Origin: Anaerolineae bacterium
GTDB taxonomy: Bacteria > Chloroflexota > Anaerolineae > Promineifilales > Promineifilaceae
DNA length: 62,328 nt
Direction of reading: 5' to 3'
NCBI GenBank assembly: GCA_028277515.1
Contig: JANQGC010000038.1
Coordinates: 1-62,328, forward strand
The translations under genes were made by a program, and so were the position numbers. This document shows positions 28,301-36,806 of this stretch, piece by piece. Position 1 is the first letter of the stretch. Every line of letters starts with the position of its first letter. Under the pieces are notes generated by a model. It did no database searches. It was not told where the DNA came from and saw only the letters and a list, made by a program, of their open reading frames with translations.

Positions 28301-28600
28301 AGGTTGCGGATTCCCGATTTGACCATAATTCTGCACATCACCGTAATAAATATCGAATTCAATATCTCGATTTATTGCATTAGGATTTCTAAAAGGATGC
28401 TCCTCTCTTGGCTCAACAAATACAGGTTTAATAGGTTCCCCACCTTCGGAAAGTGGTGGCATACTTAAACCCTCATCAGCCCCACCATCTTGTTGTGGTG
28501 GCATCGCATTCACAAACTGGTAAATCAATAGCGGGAAAATAGCCACTATGAAAGTTGCGATGATGATTCTATTAACGCGAATTTTTGAATTCATATTCAT
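25352..28600 (-). CDS. Large secreted modular protein with five B repeats
   Basis: The 1082-residue product has a signal segment (about 10-30) and a module shared with the downstream paralogue ('QNYGQIGNPQPWVDILGRVF', 'YSLNGGPDTPLSVGPDQRRL', 'VDGAWIIENGEL'). Four InlB-type B repeats of about 72 residues follow, then a concanavalin-like domain starting 'SDDFNRCELDNGRW', a fifth B repeat, a putative Ig/cadherin-like domain ('AVGTQMSFTVTATDPDG' to 'VTFEASDG') and the tail 'LIYMPVVIRN'. AGGAT precedes the ATG. Compared with the paralogue, the repeats have been multiplied and moved ahead of the lectin-like domain. Surface display is likely. Confidence 0.87.
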   Translation of the reverse strand: MNMNSKIRVNRIIIATFIVAIFPLLIYQFVNAMPPQQDGGADEGLSMPPLSEGGEPIKPVFVEPREEHPFRNPNAINRDIEFDIYYGDVQNYGQIGNPQPWVDILGRVFPSDSGNGISSLTYSLNGGPDTPLSVGPDQRRLALKGDFHIELDINSLNDGANTVLIKATDNGGEQGQTTVTVNYDAGNSWPKNYTADWTGIVSHTDILDIAQVVDGAWIIENGELVPYYHVYDRMVAIGDQDTWDDYEVTVPITINGLNEDGFRPIPAGPGIGLILRWPGYFQKNSEQPRLGWENLGALAWNRWKENEDDEIVSGLQMLAYGGDEVGTNPDVQLEFGVTYMYKASVQSKIGGGAIYRFKVWKQGDPEPYEWHIIHDGDPDGPDSGSIVILAHYVDVNIGNVAVKPLSSINPSLTLNEQGNGTVSANPNKGSYDYGEVVEINANPDPGHELARWEGNLSGRDYPISFTLTSNASVTGVFVPENYVNLSVTNNGGGSVNVDPAAAQYLVGEVVTLEAIPDPGFEFIEWRQGHTGTDNPTSFIIEEATTVRAIFQEIPTYSITINPPVGEGSVEKDPDKGAYEEGEEVELTAVPEVGYVFSEWSGDLTGSDNPATITMNSNKSITPIFVEGQSYTLNVSAGPNGDVLIEPDKASYAVGEVVVLNALPDPGFMLGAWGGDLTGASSPSIVVMDANKSVSASFVPAVDPQSDDFNRCELDNGRWTTFDPKGDGTFTMTGTDLEISIPGGSSHDLWTDVDDAPKALTPAENANFEVEVKFNSDVNQSFQMQGILIRQNSENFLRFDFHHDGTNMRIFAAKFTNGAGQQTNNEVLAGAPKYMRVSRAGDNWSQFYSEDGLDWTLSKKFNHPLNVGEVGVFAGNAGGNPAFTTSIDYFFNTAMPIVPEDETEYKIDVTTNGNGSVVLSPDKENYTCGEVVQLTANPGADSNFIGWGGDLSGNSNPESLTISRDHAVTANFSSGSNLPPEFGIIPDQIGAVGTQMSFTVTATDPDGAGPPSLSVTNKPSTAIFNDNGDGSGLFTWTPTINDLGEHFVTFEASDGQLISSKTVKITVVEELSGLIYMPVVIRN

Positions 28601-28764
28601 TTTATCCTCTGCTCCACATGAATGGGCAACATGTACCTTATTGCGAAATTTTCACCTCAGAAAAGTATCGCAAAGCCATCTAGGCCAGTCAACGATTTAA
28701 TGCACTAACCCGTTAAGTTTACTCTAACAAATCGAAGTAACAACAATACTTAATTTGAACAAAG

Positions 28765-29598
28765 CTATTCATATAACATGGATTGATAACGTGTTCCGGT
28801 TAAGTAATCTTCGACCTCAGAAAAGTTTTCAATCATCTCCCGCACCGGATAAGGATTAACCTTTTTAAACTGCACAGATACCTGCTTATAAGGATTAAGA
28901 TTTAGAAACCGGATGCAACGCTCGTAGCCAATCAATGGGCTAGGGAGAATATCATCTTCGTAAATGAGCCTTAAAACCTTGTAATCCCGTAACTTTGGGC
29001 TTATTTTTTCATTCAAATCGGAAAAATAATCAAGATTTTCCAATAATGATTTTCCAAAGCCATAGACATTTTCAAGATCGACATGAAGCGTCTCTTTTGA
29101 ACTTTTTGCCGGCTTAGGACCACCCTTATGCCATTGCCCTTTTTTCAGCGCACGTAATAAAGAAATCACTAATCGAACCACATTTCTTCTTTCTAAAACG
29201 ATGGCATGGCAAATCCCCAAATTTTGTAATCCATTCAGATAATCAGACATCTCGAGATCAAACCGCTCCACCTGTTGGGGCAATGTTTCAAACCCATAAA
29301 TGGGTTTCGATGCCAAAAGCATTCGCCATTGAACAATGCGGTTTGGATCATTCAAAATTTTTTGTCTCAAAGGAACCAGGCGCGCATACCTTGGTACACG
29401 CTTCCTCATCAATACCTCAGAATCCCAATGCAGGTCCGGATGCTGGTCGAGCAGATTTCCTAAGACTGTGCTTCCACTCCGTCCCATATGGACCATAACA
29501 ACATTTGGTTTACCATTCGGACTTGAGCCAATTTGTCGCGTGTAATTTGCAGCAACCCGCAGGTAATCTGCCGGTCTGCTTGCATACTTTAATGCCAT
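28765..29598 (-). CDS. Sulfotransferase
   Basis: The 277-residue product carries the PAPS 5'-phosphosulfate loop 'VVMVHMGRSGSTVLGNLL' (GRSGST at 39-44), a helix with 'LERRNVVRLVISLLRALK' at the 3'-phosphate site, and a late 'VLRLIYEDDILPSPLIGYERCIRFL' segment, in the order seen in bacterial sulfotransferase-fold enzymes. It is the last gene of the glycan locus in transcription order, before the surface-protein genes. Acceptor unknown. The 164-base gap after it holds no recognisable element. Confidence 0.85.
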   Translation of the reverse strand: MALKYASRPADYLRVAANYTRQIGSSPNGKPNVVMVHMGRSGSTVLGNLLDQHPDLHWDSEVLMRKRVPRYARLVPLRQKILNDPNRIVQWRMLLASKPIYGFETLPQQVERFDLEMSDYLNGLQNLGICHAIVLERRNVVRLVISLLRALKKGQWHKGGPKPAKSSKETLHVDLENVYGFGKSLLENLDYFSDLNEKISPKLRDYKVLRLIYEDDILPSPLIGYERCIRFLNLNPYKQVSVQFKKVNPYPVREMIENFSEVEDYLTGTRYQSMLYE

Positions 29599-29768
29599 GT
29601 AGATTTAATTAATTTAATCAAATTGGGTAGCAGAGACAAATACATACTACCCAAATAACTTTAATTGTTTCAAATATAATTTTCAAGTTCCGATCCTATC
29701 AACGGCAAATTACATACATACTTAAGGTTAATCAAATGTAATGGTCCGTTTCCTAAGTTCCCTAGCAG

Positions 29769-29827
29769 TTGACAGTCACTTGATTGAGCAAGACTTCGCT
29801 GAACAATAATCATAAGTGACTGTAACT
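29769..29827. repeat. 59-bp palindromic element, copy 1
   Basis: The left arm GTTGACAGTCACTT and right arm AAGTGACTGTAAC are near-perfect complements around an unrelated loop of about 32 bases. It lies in the 259-base gap between the sulfotransferase and the flippase. Copies at 34582-34640 and 47364-47421 share the arm sequence and overall length but not the loop. Confidence 0.75.
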
Positions 29828-29857
29828 ATGCTCGTAATTGAACGGAAAAGATGAAGA

Positions 29858-31381
29858 CTATGCGGCGCTTTTTTTGGGCAGGAAGCGGCTAAACCAACCT
29901 TTGCTGGTTAATGCTTCCCATATAAGAAATAGTAATTCTCGAATTAAATCCCTTTGGATAACACTCACGATCCCCAGATAGACAATTGCTCCAATCAAAA
30001 CCAAAATGGTTAAAGCAAGAATATTTGCAGACCCAATTAGCTCCTCAAAAACATAAGGTTTTAATAATTGAACAGTGATGACCATCATTATTCCCGCAGC
30101 CAACATCGGTATACTGGAAACAATCAGCTGCTTCGCAGTCCCAGGTAATATTTTATTTGCCCAATAGACAAAATATACAACCCCAAAAATATCTGAAATC
30201 AAGGCAGAGAGAGCAACACCCGTGATGTCAAAACGCAGCAGCAGCAGCGCAAGCGGAATCATAACGACAAGTAAGATCGTTGCTCCTCTGGCAATAATCT
30301 CAGGTCTTCCAACGGCCGAAAACAAAGAAGAGGTGTTATGAGAGAAAGCCCTGGTTAATATCATGAGCGAAAATATTTGAAGCGCCGGTACCATAGGGGT
30401 CCATTTGTTCCCTAATACAATCGGAACCAATTGTGGGGCCATAACAACAACCCCTAAAGAGATTGGAACAGTTAATAGCCAAATAAGCCTCACCGCTTTA
30501 TGATAAATTCTTTTTAGCCTGTCCAAATCATCCTGCAATCTAGAAAATGCCGATAAAAGCACACCTCCGGTGATATTTCCGCTAATCTGGATGACATTTT
30601 TGTCCATATAATCATATGCGCGTCGATAAAAACCAAGTGAGGCCGTTCCCAAGTAGCGACCAACCAACCAGTCATCCCAGTTGGCAATGATGTAACTTAA
30701 AAACCTTCCACGAACGATATGCGTGCCATAACCAAGCAGCTCTTTTATGATTTCCGACTCCAGGGGTTGCGGGCGCAGCCAATCCCATCCAGGGGTTCTG
30801 ATCCATGTCAGCAATGTCGTTGTAAAAACACTGGCGATTCGGGCAAAAATAAGGCTCCAAACACCATATCCATAATAAGCAAAGGATAAACCCACACTCA
30901 TGTAAGCGATCTGAGCAAGGACACTAATTTGCGCAACCCGACCAAATTGCATGTCCTTTTTTAACAAAGAGGTTGGCACAATTACCAATCCATGCAGCAC
31001 GATCAAAAGTGTTAATACGCGCAAATAGGGTGCCACCGCTACATCACCAAGCAATCTGGCCAATGGTACGGCACTGGATGCGATGAGAACGGCTATTATG
31101 AGTCCGGATAATGAAGTAATCGCAAATGCAAAGAAAGAAATCTTTTTCCGATCCCTGGAGCTATGGATAACTGCAATACCTAAACCCAAGCCTGTAAACA
31201 TGTTGGCCAATCCAATCAGGATCATAGATAAGGCAACGGTTCCAAAATGCTCAGGATCTAATAAGCGCGCCATTAAAATTGATATGAAGAGATTGATCGG
31301 CTTCATGACCACTGACAACCCGGCCATGGCCAATGAAGATCTTGCTGTTCTTACCCGTAGGTTATCTTTGTTGCTATTCAT
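29858..31381 (-). CDS. wzx: Polysaccharide flippase (Wzx-like)
   Basis: It probably flips undecaprenyl-linked repeat units across the membrane. The 507-residue product has about 12-14 hydrophobic segments. It resembles the WzxC/polysaccharide_synt branch of the MOP superfamily: 'MARLLDPEHFGTVALSMI' near the N terminus, 'LFARIASVFTTTLLTW', 'YRRAYDYMDKNV' and 'VVMAPQLVPIVLGNKW'. It is the only flippase in the locus and pairs functionally with the Wzy-like protein at 42835-44223 and the Wzz-kinase at 55757-57259. Confidence 0.9.
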   Translation of the reverse strand: MNSNKDNLRVRTARSSLAMAGLSVVMKPINLFISILMARLLDPEHFGTVALSMILIGLANMFTGLGLGIAVIHSSRDRKKISFFAFAITSLSGLIIAVLIASSAVPLARLLGDVAVAPYLRVLTLLIVLHGLVIVPTSLLKKDMQFGRVAQISVLAQIAYMSVGLSFAYYGYGVWSLIFARIASVFTTTLLTWIRTPGWDWLRPQPLESEIIKELLGYGTHIVRGRFLSYIIANWDDWLVGRYLGTASLGFYRRAYDYMDKNVIQISGNITGGVLLSAFSRLQDDLDRLKRIYHKAVRLIWLLTVPISLGVVVMAPQLVPIVLGNKWTPMVPALQIFSLMILTRAFSHNTSSLFSAVGRPEIIARGATILLVVMIPLALLLLRFDITGVALSALISDIFGVVYFVYWANKILPGTAKQLIVSSIPMLAAGIMMVITVQLLKPYVFEELIGSANILALTILVLIGAIVYLGIVSVIQRDLIRELLFLIWEALTSKGWFSRFLPKKSAA

Positions 31382-31426
31382 CCAAACAATCGTTCAATAT
31401 CAGGGCGCAATTTAAGTAAAATATTT

Positions 31427-32593
31427 TTATTTGTTTCCTAAAATTTCCAGGAACATTTCTTCGTGTTTTTTGGCCACTTCCGCGGCCGTCAATCCTTCAC
31501 GCATCTCTTGAGCATTTTGCTTGCAGTTATGCAGGAATTGGCGATCCTCTATAAAGCACAGCATGCCTTTAGCCACATCATCAACCGCATCTTCAACCAG
31601 CACACCGTTAATCCCATCTTGCACAATATCCCTGTGAGCGGCCACATTAGTAGAAAGAATCGGCAAGCCAACAGCCCTGTATTCCAGGATTTTGATCGTC
31701 GGCTGGTACTGCCAGGTTAAATAATTGGGTGTGTAGGCCAGGCCAACATCATATCCTGTCATTAAATCGGGAATAGTCTCGTAAGGAACGGGGGGTTTCA
31801 CTTTAACAACCTGTTCCAAACCCTGGTCTTTGACCAATTGGTGATAATAGCCCCCAGTATTGTCCGGTCCAATGATGTCAATAACAAAATCCTTGGTGAT
31901 AGATGCGACTTCCTTGGCCGCGAGAATTATTTTTTCCAATTGGCGAAACTTGCTGATTGTTCCGATGTATAGGAAAGATACCGGCCTGTCTAGTGTATCG
32001 TCCTGGATGGGAAATTGCACTTCAAATAACCGTGGATTCAGACCCAGGGGAATTGCCTTTGCCCATTTTGACCAATTAGGACCTAGAACCGCGATGGCCG
32101 TTAAATGATAATCAAATACACCATGATCGTAAAAATACCGAATACTCATCGCTCTTGAATTGATCAGGATCTTATCTTTCAAGCGGCCAATAGCATCTTT
32201 TCGCACCCCTAAATTCATCTGCTTAACGGCGAAAACGAATTTCGTGTTTTTTCTCATAAACAAGGGGAAAACTTGAGGTAAATATGGCGGTGGCAAAATT
32301 TGAGCCACGTCAATTTTGTAATGTTTCAAAAACTTGCGCACGCGCCGAATATAGGCCAGGTAGTAAGCACGCTTCAATATTGGCGCGAGAATTGGAACGC
32401 GTCTCAAATTCTTGGGCAAGCTCGCCATGCCCGGTAGGATGGCGACAATGCCGGCGCCGTTGTGCCATGCTAAATCACCTGATTCATTCCTTTGTCCAAA
32501 CCAAACATCATGCCCCCGATCTCGCAATTTCTGAGCGAGATCGACATAATCCGGATTGGGCGAAAAGCGATAATGCAAAAATGCGATGCGCAT
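31427..32593 (-). CDS. Glycosyltransferase, GT4-like
   Basis: The 388-residue GT-B product probably adds a sugar to the lipid-linked repeat unit on the cytoplasmic face. The N-terminal domain opens 'MRIAFLHYRFSPNPDYVDLA'. The donor-binding domain has 'VSFLYIGTISKFRQLEKII', and the signature acidic segment appears as 'TIKILEYRAVGLPILSTNVAAHRDIV', the GT4 'E-x7-E' region. GGAGAG precedes the ATG. Sugar specificity cannot be read from sequence. Confidence 0.87.
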   Translation of the reverse strand: MRIAFLHYRFSPNPDYVDLAQKLRDRGHDVWFGQRNESGDLAWHNGAGIVAILPGMASLPKNLRRVPILAPILKRAYYLAYIRRVRKFLKHYKIDVAQILPPPYLPQVFPLFMRKNTKFVFAVKQMNLGVRKDAIGRLKDKILINSRAMSIRYFYDHGVFDYHLTAIAVLGPNWSKWAKAIPLGLNPRLFEVQFPIQDDTLDRPVSFLYIGTISKFRQLEKIILAAKEVASITKDFVIDIIGPDNTGGYYHQLVKDQGLEQVVKVKPPVPYETIPDLMTGYDVGLAYTPNYLTWQYQPTIKILEYRAVGLPILSTNVAAHRDIVQDGINGVLVEDAVDDVAKGMLCFIEDRQFLHNCKQNAQEMREGLTAAEVAKKHEEMFLEILGNK

Positions 32594-32620
32594 TAAATAT
32601 ATTCTCTCCAGGGTTAAAAT

Positions 32621-33556
32621 CTAGCGCTGCACAGCTCGACGGTAACCAATCCTACCCAACCGGCCCAAAAAGAGTTTTGGCTGTACCTTCAAACTATTAC
32701 CCGCTTGCGCTAAAAATTCACCATATGAATGGTCGCGCCATGCAAAACGAGCCAGTGCCCAATGTGCTCTCGCTAATCGCATTTGCAGCAGCTTTTTTAT
32801 TTCATGATCAAGATTCGGTAGGCTTTCCAGCAAATCTTGATTCATAATAACCTGCATAATTGATCCGTTTCGTGTGCGGTTATAGGATAGTGTCAGGCGA
32901 TTATTTGGATTATCATCGGCCGACATCCTGGCGCCACATCCTGCAACCGCGCACAGTGGTTGTCCTAATCCCAATTTTAAGAACATATGGGTGTCATCTC
33001 GATAGCGCAGGGGTTTTAGAAACGATCCCGCCTCCAGGAATGCAACTCGATTAAAGATTGTGGACTGTAACATCATAGGCTGAATGCCCATTAAAGCCCA
33101 TTCTGATCCGTTTTCTCGCAATTCATATGCGCCTGATATTTGAAACCCTATGGCCTGCCACAAGCGCCCACCCCCCTTTTCAGGGGGCTGGATTGTATCA
33201 GCAAAATAATAATTAGCCTTACCATCAGTGGCCACAATGGCCTGGGAAACTCTTGCAAGATGCTCTTCAAGCCAAACGTCATCCGAGTCGAGCAATGCCA
33301 CCCAATCGGATTTCGCCGTTTCAATGCCACGATTTCTGGCGATAGCCGATCCACTATTTTCCTGGTAAATGTATTTAACGGAATCTCCAAAATAAGCGAC
33401 ACGCTCTCTTGTATCATCAACCGATCCGTCATCAACAACAATCACTTCGATTGGAGGTTCCGTTTGATCTAAAACGCTTTCAATTGCCCGTTGTATTAAG
33501 CGTCCACGGTTAAAAGTTGGAATGACAGCACTAATTGGGACGACAGGAGAGATCAT
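32621..33556 (-). CDS. Glycosyltransferase family 2
   Basis: The 311-residue GT-A product begins 'VSAVIPTFNRGRLIQRAIESVL' with 'EVIVVDDGSVDDT' for the nucleotide-sugar site and 'VALLDSDDVWL' for the metal-binding DxD. It is a cytoplasmic inverting transferase in the repeat-unit assembly. It lies between a GT4 gene and a second GT2 gene with short gaps. Donor and linkage are unknown. Confidence 0.9.
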   Translation of the reverse strand: MISPVVPISAVIPTFNRGRLIQRAIESVLDQTEPPIEVIVVDDGSVDDTRERVAYFGDSVKYIYQENSGSAIARNRGIETAKSDWVALLDSDDVWLEEHLARVSQAIVATDGKANYYFADTIQPPEKGGGRLWQAIGFQISGAYELRENGSEWALMGIQPMMLQSTIFNRVAFLEAGSFLKPLRYRDDTHMFLKLGLGQPLCAVAGCGARMSADDNPNNRLTLSYNRTRNGSIMQVIMNQDLLESLPNLDHEIKKLLQMRLARAHWALARFAWRDHSYGEFLAQAGNSLKVQPKLFLGRLGRIGYRRAVQR

Positions 33557-33586
33557 GATTTAATCCAATAATGAGTAAATTATTCT

Positions 33587-34477
33587 TTAGATCGCGTTTT
33601 TCACAACCCATTTCAAATCGTAGTACAAGGCCTTTCTTCTTCTTTTGATCCATCTTGCGAGCTTTAAGTAGGAGAAAAATTTTTCTTCCCATGAAACCGG
33701 GGACAGCGCAACTACGCGAGATAACTCGAAAGTTTGTCTCCAAACAGGCATGATCAACTTACCCTTCAGGGTTGGGTCGAACCATGCTGCTCTTTGGTGA
33801 TTGTCAGGATTAACAACAACGGAGCCGGCATCGTGCAGGCGATGCCAAAACAATGGCTCCGGAATCTCATAGAAAGGACCAAACAAGGCTAATTGGGCCA
33901 GTAATGTCCGGTCGGAATCCGTATATGGAGCAATTAAATTGCTATTTTCAAGTACATCTCGCCGGATGAGACCAAACACTTCCTCACAATTATGCCAGGG
34001 GACGGTTATACTAAGACTGTAAAAACGGTCACTCGGCCGCACGGCCGCATACTCTCTGGTAGATGGTTTAACATTAATCTCTTGCCCATCGGAATCAACA
34101 TCTTTTGTCCAGGAAAAGCAAAGAACCACGTCAGGGTAACCATCCAAAACAAAAACGCTCTTTTCCAACAGGGTCGGAGCAAACATATCATCCGCAGCCA
34201 ACCAGCGAAAATATTGTCCGCGCGAAAGTTCAAAGACCCGGTTGTAATTCCAGGCAGCGCCCATATTTTCTTGTGCACGAAAATAACGAACCCGTGAATC
34301 TTGTTTTGCATAATTCCAGCAAATTTCTTCAGTTCGATCCGTTGAGGCATTATCGGATATCACCAGCTCGAAATCCGCAAACGTTTGGTTAAGAACGGAG
34401 CTGATCGCCTCAGATAGGTAATCCTGCCCATTGTAAACAGGAAGGCCGACACTTACTTTTGGTATTATTTCGTCCAT
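33587..34477 (-). CDS. Glycosyltransferase family 2
   Basis: The 296-residue GT-A product has 'VSVGLPVYNGQDYLSEAISSVL', 'FELVISDNASTDRTEEI' and the metal-binding 'FRWLAADDMF'. It is distinct from its neighbour at 32621, with which it shares only family motifs. It probably adds another residue of the repeat unit. One of the 59-bp palindromes lies in the gap before it. Confidence 0.9.
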   Translation of the reverse strand: MDEIIPKVSVGLPVYNGQDYLSEAISSVLNQTFADFELVISDNASTDRTEEICWNYAKQDSRVRYFRAQENMGAAWNYNRVFELSRGQYFRWLAADDMFAPTLLEKSVFVLDGYPDVVLCFSWTKDVDSDGQEINVKPSTREYAAVRPSDRFYSLSITVPWHNCEEVFGLIRRDVLENSNLIAPYTDSDRTLLAQLALFGPFYEIPEPLFWHRLHDAGSVVVNPDNHQRAAWFDPTLKGKLIMPVWRQTFELSRVVALSPVSWEEKFFSYLKLARWIKRRRKALYYDLKWVVKNAI

Positions 34478-34581
34478 AAATCTTCAAGCTAATGAATGGC
34501 TAAATAGAATCTTTCATATCACGTTTTGATCGTTTTCTTCGCTGAAAAACGGGCGACACCCTCTCCCTAAACTGCTATTAT

Positions 34582-34640
34582 GTGACAGTCACTTAAGAGT
34601 AATACGACAGAGGCATTAAACAAATCAAAGTGACTGTCAC
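34582..34640. repeat. 59-bp palindromic element, copy 2 (perfect arms)
   Basis: GTGACAGTCACTT (34582-34594) and AAGTGACTGTCAC (34628-34640) are perfect complements, with a 33-base loop unlike the other copies. It sits between a GT2 gene and a GT4 gene on the same strand. Confidence 0.8.
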
Positions 34641-34660
34641 CTCTAAAGGAGCGTCTGAGA

Positions 34661-35788
34661 CTAAACAGCAAGCTCAGTGTAAACTTGATCCAATTGGTCA
34701 ACAACTTTCTCCCAGTTATAAACGGTCTCGATTCGATTTCGAGCAAGCTGCCCTAAACGCTTGATTTCATCTGGGTTATTTAGCAATTCATCTAACCTAC
34801 GCTGCAAATCTTGAGGATCACCTGCGTTAAATGAAACCCCGGCCGTTCCAATCGTTTCTCGATTCTGTTCTATTCCGTTTACGATGACACAACGTCCACA
34901 GGCCATAGCACTCATTAGTGCCGGTGAATTGCCTTCCATAACCGATGGTTGTATGTATATTAAGCTGTTCGCAAAAAGCTGGCGGGCAGCCAGGCCATAT
35001 TGAAAGCCAAGAAAATGTACCCTTTCGTCACCGGCATCTTTTAGCTGGCGAACATAACTAGGATCATCCGGGTTATCACCGACAATAACCAAAGGAATTT
35101 CTGTATCAACTTTGGAATAAGCTTCAATGAGGAGATGAACACCTTTATCCGGTTTTAGCATCCCGACAAACAAAAGATAATTTTCAGGGGTTAACCCTAA
35201 GTCATATACGATATCATCTCCTGGAGTTTCCCATAAATCGGCCGCTAATGTGATGACCTTTGGTGCTTTCCCAAAATAACGCTCAAATTCTTTCTGTGAG
35301 GTTTTGTTATCAACATAAACTACATCCCCCCATTTGAAAGCGGCCGCTGCTCCCCACCGCAGCATAATTCTCGCCAATCGTCCCCATTTCGGCCGCTCCC
35401 AATCAATTCCATCCATATAAATGACAGAACGTTTACCGCCTAATTTGACCAGCGGCAAAAAGAGCGCATTTCCCATGCCGTGGTAACTCACAATATCGCA
35501 ATTGTTGGCGAAGAGAGCGTGCAGCGTCGCCACAAATGTATGTGACATCGATTCCAACCCCGGCCGGCTGAGCGAAGGAAGTGAAATCAAACGCACACCA
35601 TGATAATCCTCAGGCGGATTTTCGATATAATTTTTTCGGCAGTAAACGGTCACATCCCAGCCGCGCTTAGACAAGCGCCTGGCTTTTGCGTCCGTTTCTC
35701 TTTCGCCTCCTCCTGCACCTGGAAGGTCCGGCGGAAGGCCACGCATTCCAATGAATACCAGGTGTTTCTTCTCAGAATTATTGCTCAT
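34661..35788 (-). CDS. Glycosyltransferase, GT4-like
   Basis: The 375-residue GT-B product opens with 'LVFIGMRGLPPDLPGAGGGER', the glycine-rich start of a GT4 subgroup (often followed by DUF1972). The donor domain has 'YLLFVGMLKPDKGVHLLIEAY' and 'IYIQPSVMEGNSPALMSAMACG', with the conserved E-x7-E type acidic pair. Its start overlaps the stop of the RmlD-like gene by 4 bases. Donor unknown. Confidence 0.9.
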   Translation of the reverse strand: MSNNSEKKHLVFIGMRGLPPDLPGAGGGERETDAKARRLSKRGWDVTVYCRKNYIENPPEDYHGVRLISLPSLSRPGLESMSHTFVATLHALFANNCDIVSYHGMGNALFLPLVKLGGKRSVIYMDGIDWERPKWGRLARIMLRWGAAAAFKWGDVVYVDNKTSQKEFERYFGKAPKVITLAADLWETPGDDIVYDLGLTPENYLLFVGMLKPDKGVHLLIEAYSKVDTEIPLVIVGDNPDDPSYVRQLKDAGDERVHFLGFQYGLAARQLFANSLIYIQPSVMEGNSPALMSAMACGRCVIVNGIEQNRETIGTAGVSFNAGDPQDLQRRLDELLNNPDEIKRLGQLARNRIETVYNWEKVVDQLDQVYTELAV

Positions 35789-36651
35789 ACAGCGATTAGG
35801 GTTGTTTCAATATATTCCTTTAAAGCAGCCTGCCAGGGATCCATCCAATTTAAACCTCGGAGTTCGAGGTTGTAATTACGAGCTGCCTCCATACGGGGTC
35901 TGGGAGCCGGTAAAGGAAATGAGGCTGAATTTACCGGTTGCAGTTCGCAGCCTGATATTCTGGAGTATTCAAGTATTTTTTGCGCAAATTGATATCGGTT
36001 GCAATAGCCGCCGGTATTGACCATGTGATAGGTGCCATATAATCCGGTGTGTGTTAACTTTTCCACGCCCCGTGCAATATGTTTTGTATACGTCGGTGAG
36101 CCAAATTTGTCATCGACAATTGATAAAATATCTCTATCCCTTGCCAGGTCGACTATTTTAGCCACAAATTTTTTATCCTCTGGTCCTCCACCAAACATCC
36201 AGCCCGCCCGGGCAATATAATATTTTGTCAGCAGCTTTTCAACAATGAGTTCTCCTTGATATTTTGAGCGGCTGTACCAACTTATTGGATTAGGGGAATC
36301 AAATTCTGTATATGGTTCACATTTGGTACCATCAAACACGCTAATAGTGCTGATGTATACCATTGTGGCGTCATTGGCCAGGCTGGCTAATGCAACATTT
36401 TGCGTTCCAATCGTATTCGTAAGAAATGATTCATCGGGATACTTTTCACATTCGTCAACATTGGTCAGTGCAGCCAAATGGAACACGATGGAAGGATTGA
36501 CCTCCTTTACGGTTCTTTGCACCAAATCGCGATCTCGAATATCCATTTCTTCGATATCTGTTGCCGTTAAATCATATCCCTTGTCTTGCAAAATTCGGCA
36601 CAAATCTGTGCCCATCATACCTTTTGCACCTGTAACTAATACCTGTGTCAT
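35785..36651 (-). CDS. RmlD-like NAD(P)-dependent sugar reductase
   Basis: The ATG at 36651 is chosen because AGAGGAT precedes it by 6 bases; a TTG one codon earlier also exists. The 288-residue product is an extended SDR of the dTDP-4-dehydrorhamnose reductase type: 'VLVTGAKGMMGTDL' (NADPH loop), 'FHLAALTNVDECEKYP' and the catalytic 'YSRSKYQGE'. RmlA, RmlB and RmlC are not in the window, so it either uses nucleotide-sugars made elsewhere or reduces a different 4-keto sugar. Confidence 0.85.
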   Translation of the reverse strand: MTQVLVTGAKGMMGTDLCRILQDKGYDLTATDIEEMDIRDRDLVQRTVKEVNPSIVFHLAALTNVDECEKYPDESFLTNTIGTQNVALASLANDATMVYISTISVFDGTKCEPYTEFDSPNPISWYSRSKYQGELIVEKLLTKYYIARAGWMFGGGPEDKKFVAKIVDLARDRDILSIVDDKFGSPTYTKHIARGVEKLTHTGLYGTYHMVNTGGYCNRYQFAQKILEYSRISGCELQPVNSASFPLPAPRPRMEAARNYNLELRGLNWMDPWQAALKEYIETTLIAV

Positions 36652-36719
36652 CAATATCCTCTTTTATATCAGTCACCGCCACTGATTTTGTATTCATACA
36701 TGCGGTTAATTTTTAGCTC

Positions 36720-36743
36720 CGCTAACAAAATATCATGTTAGCG
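36720..36743. repeat. Short hairpin in the gap before the RmlD-like gene
   Basis: CGCTAACA and TGTTAGCG are perfect 8-base complements with an 8-base loop. There is no T run on either strand. The 155-base gap also has a weaker 6-base repeat (ATCAGT/ACTGAT, about 36668-36686). Confidence 0.35.
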
Positions 36744-36806
36744 AACGATCATTACATTTATTCTTGCGATGTCAATATTTAATGTTTATGGGGAGAAAAG
36801 AACCGG

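Noticed and set aside
29769..29827. 59-bp palindromes as intrinsic terminators
   Set aside because: Loops are over 30 bases and no T run follows either arm in any of the three copies.
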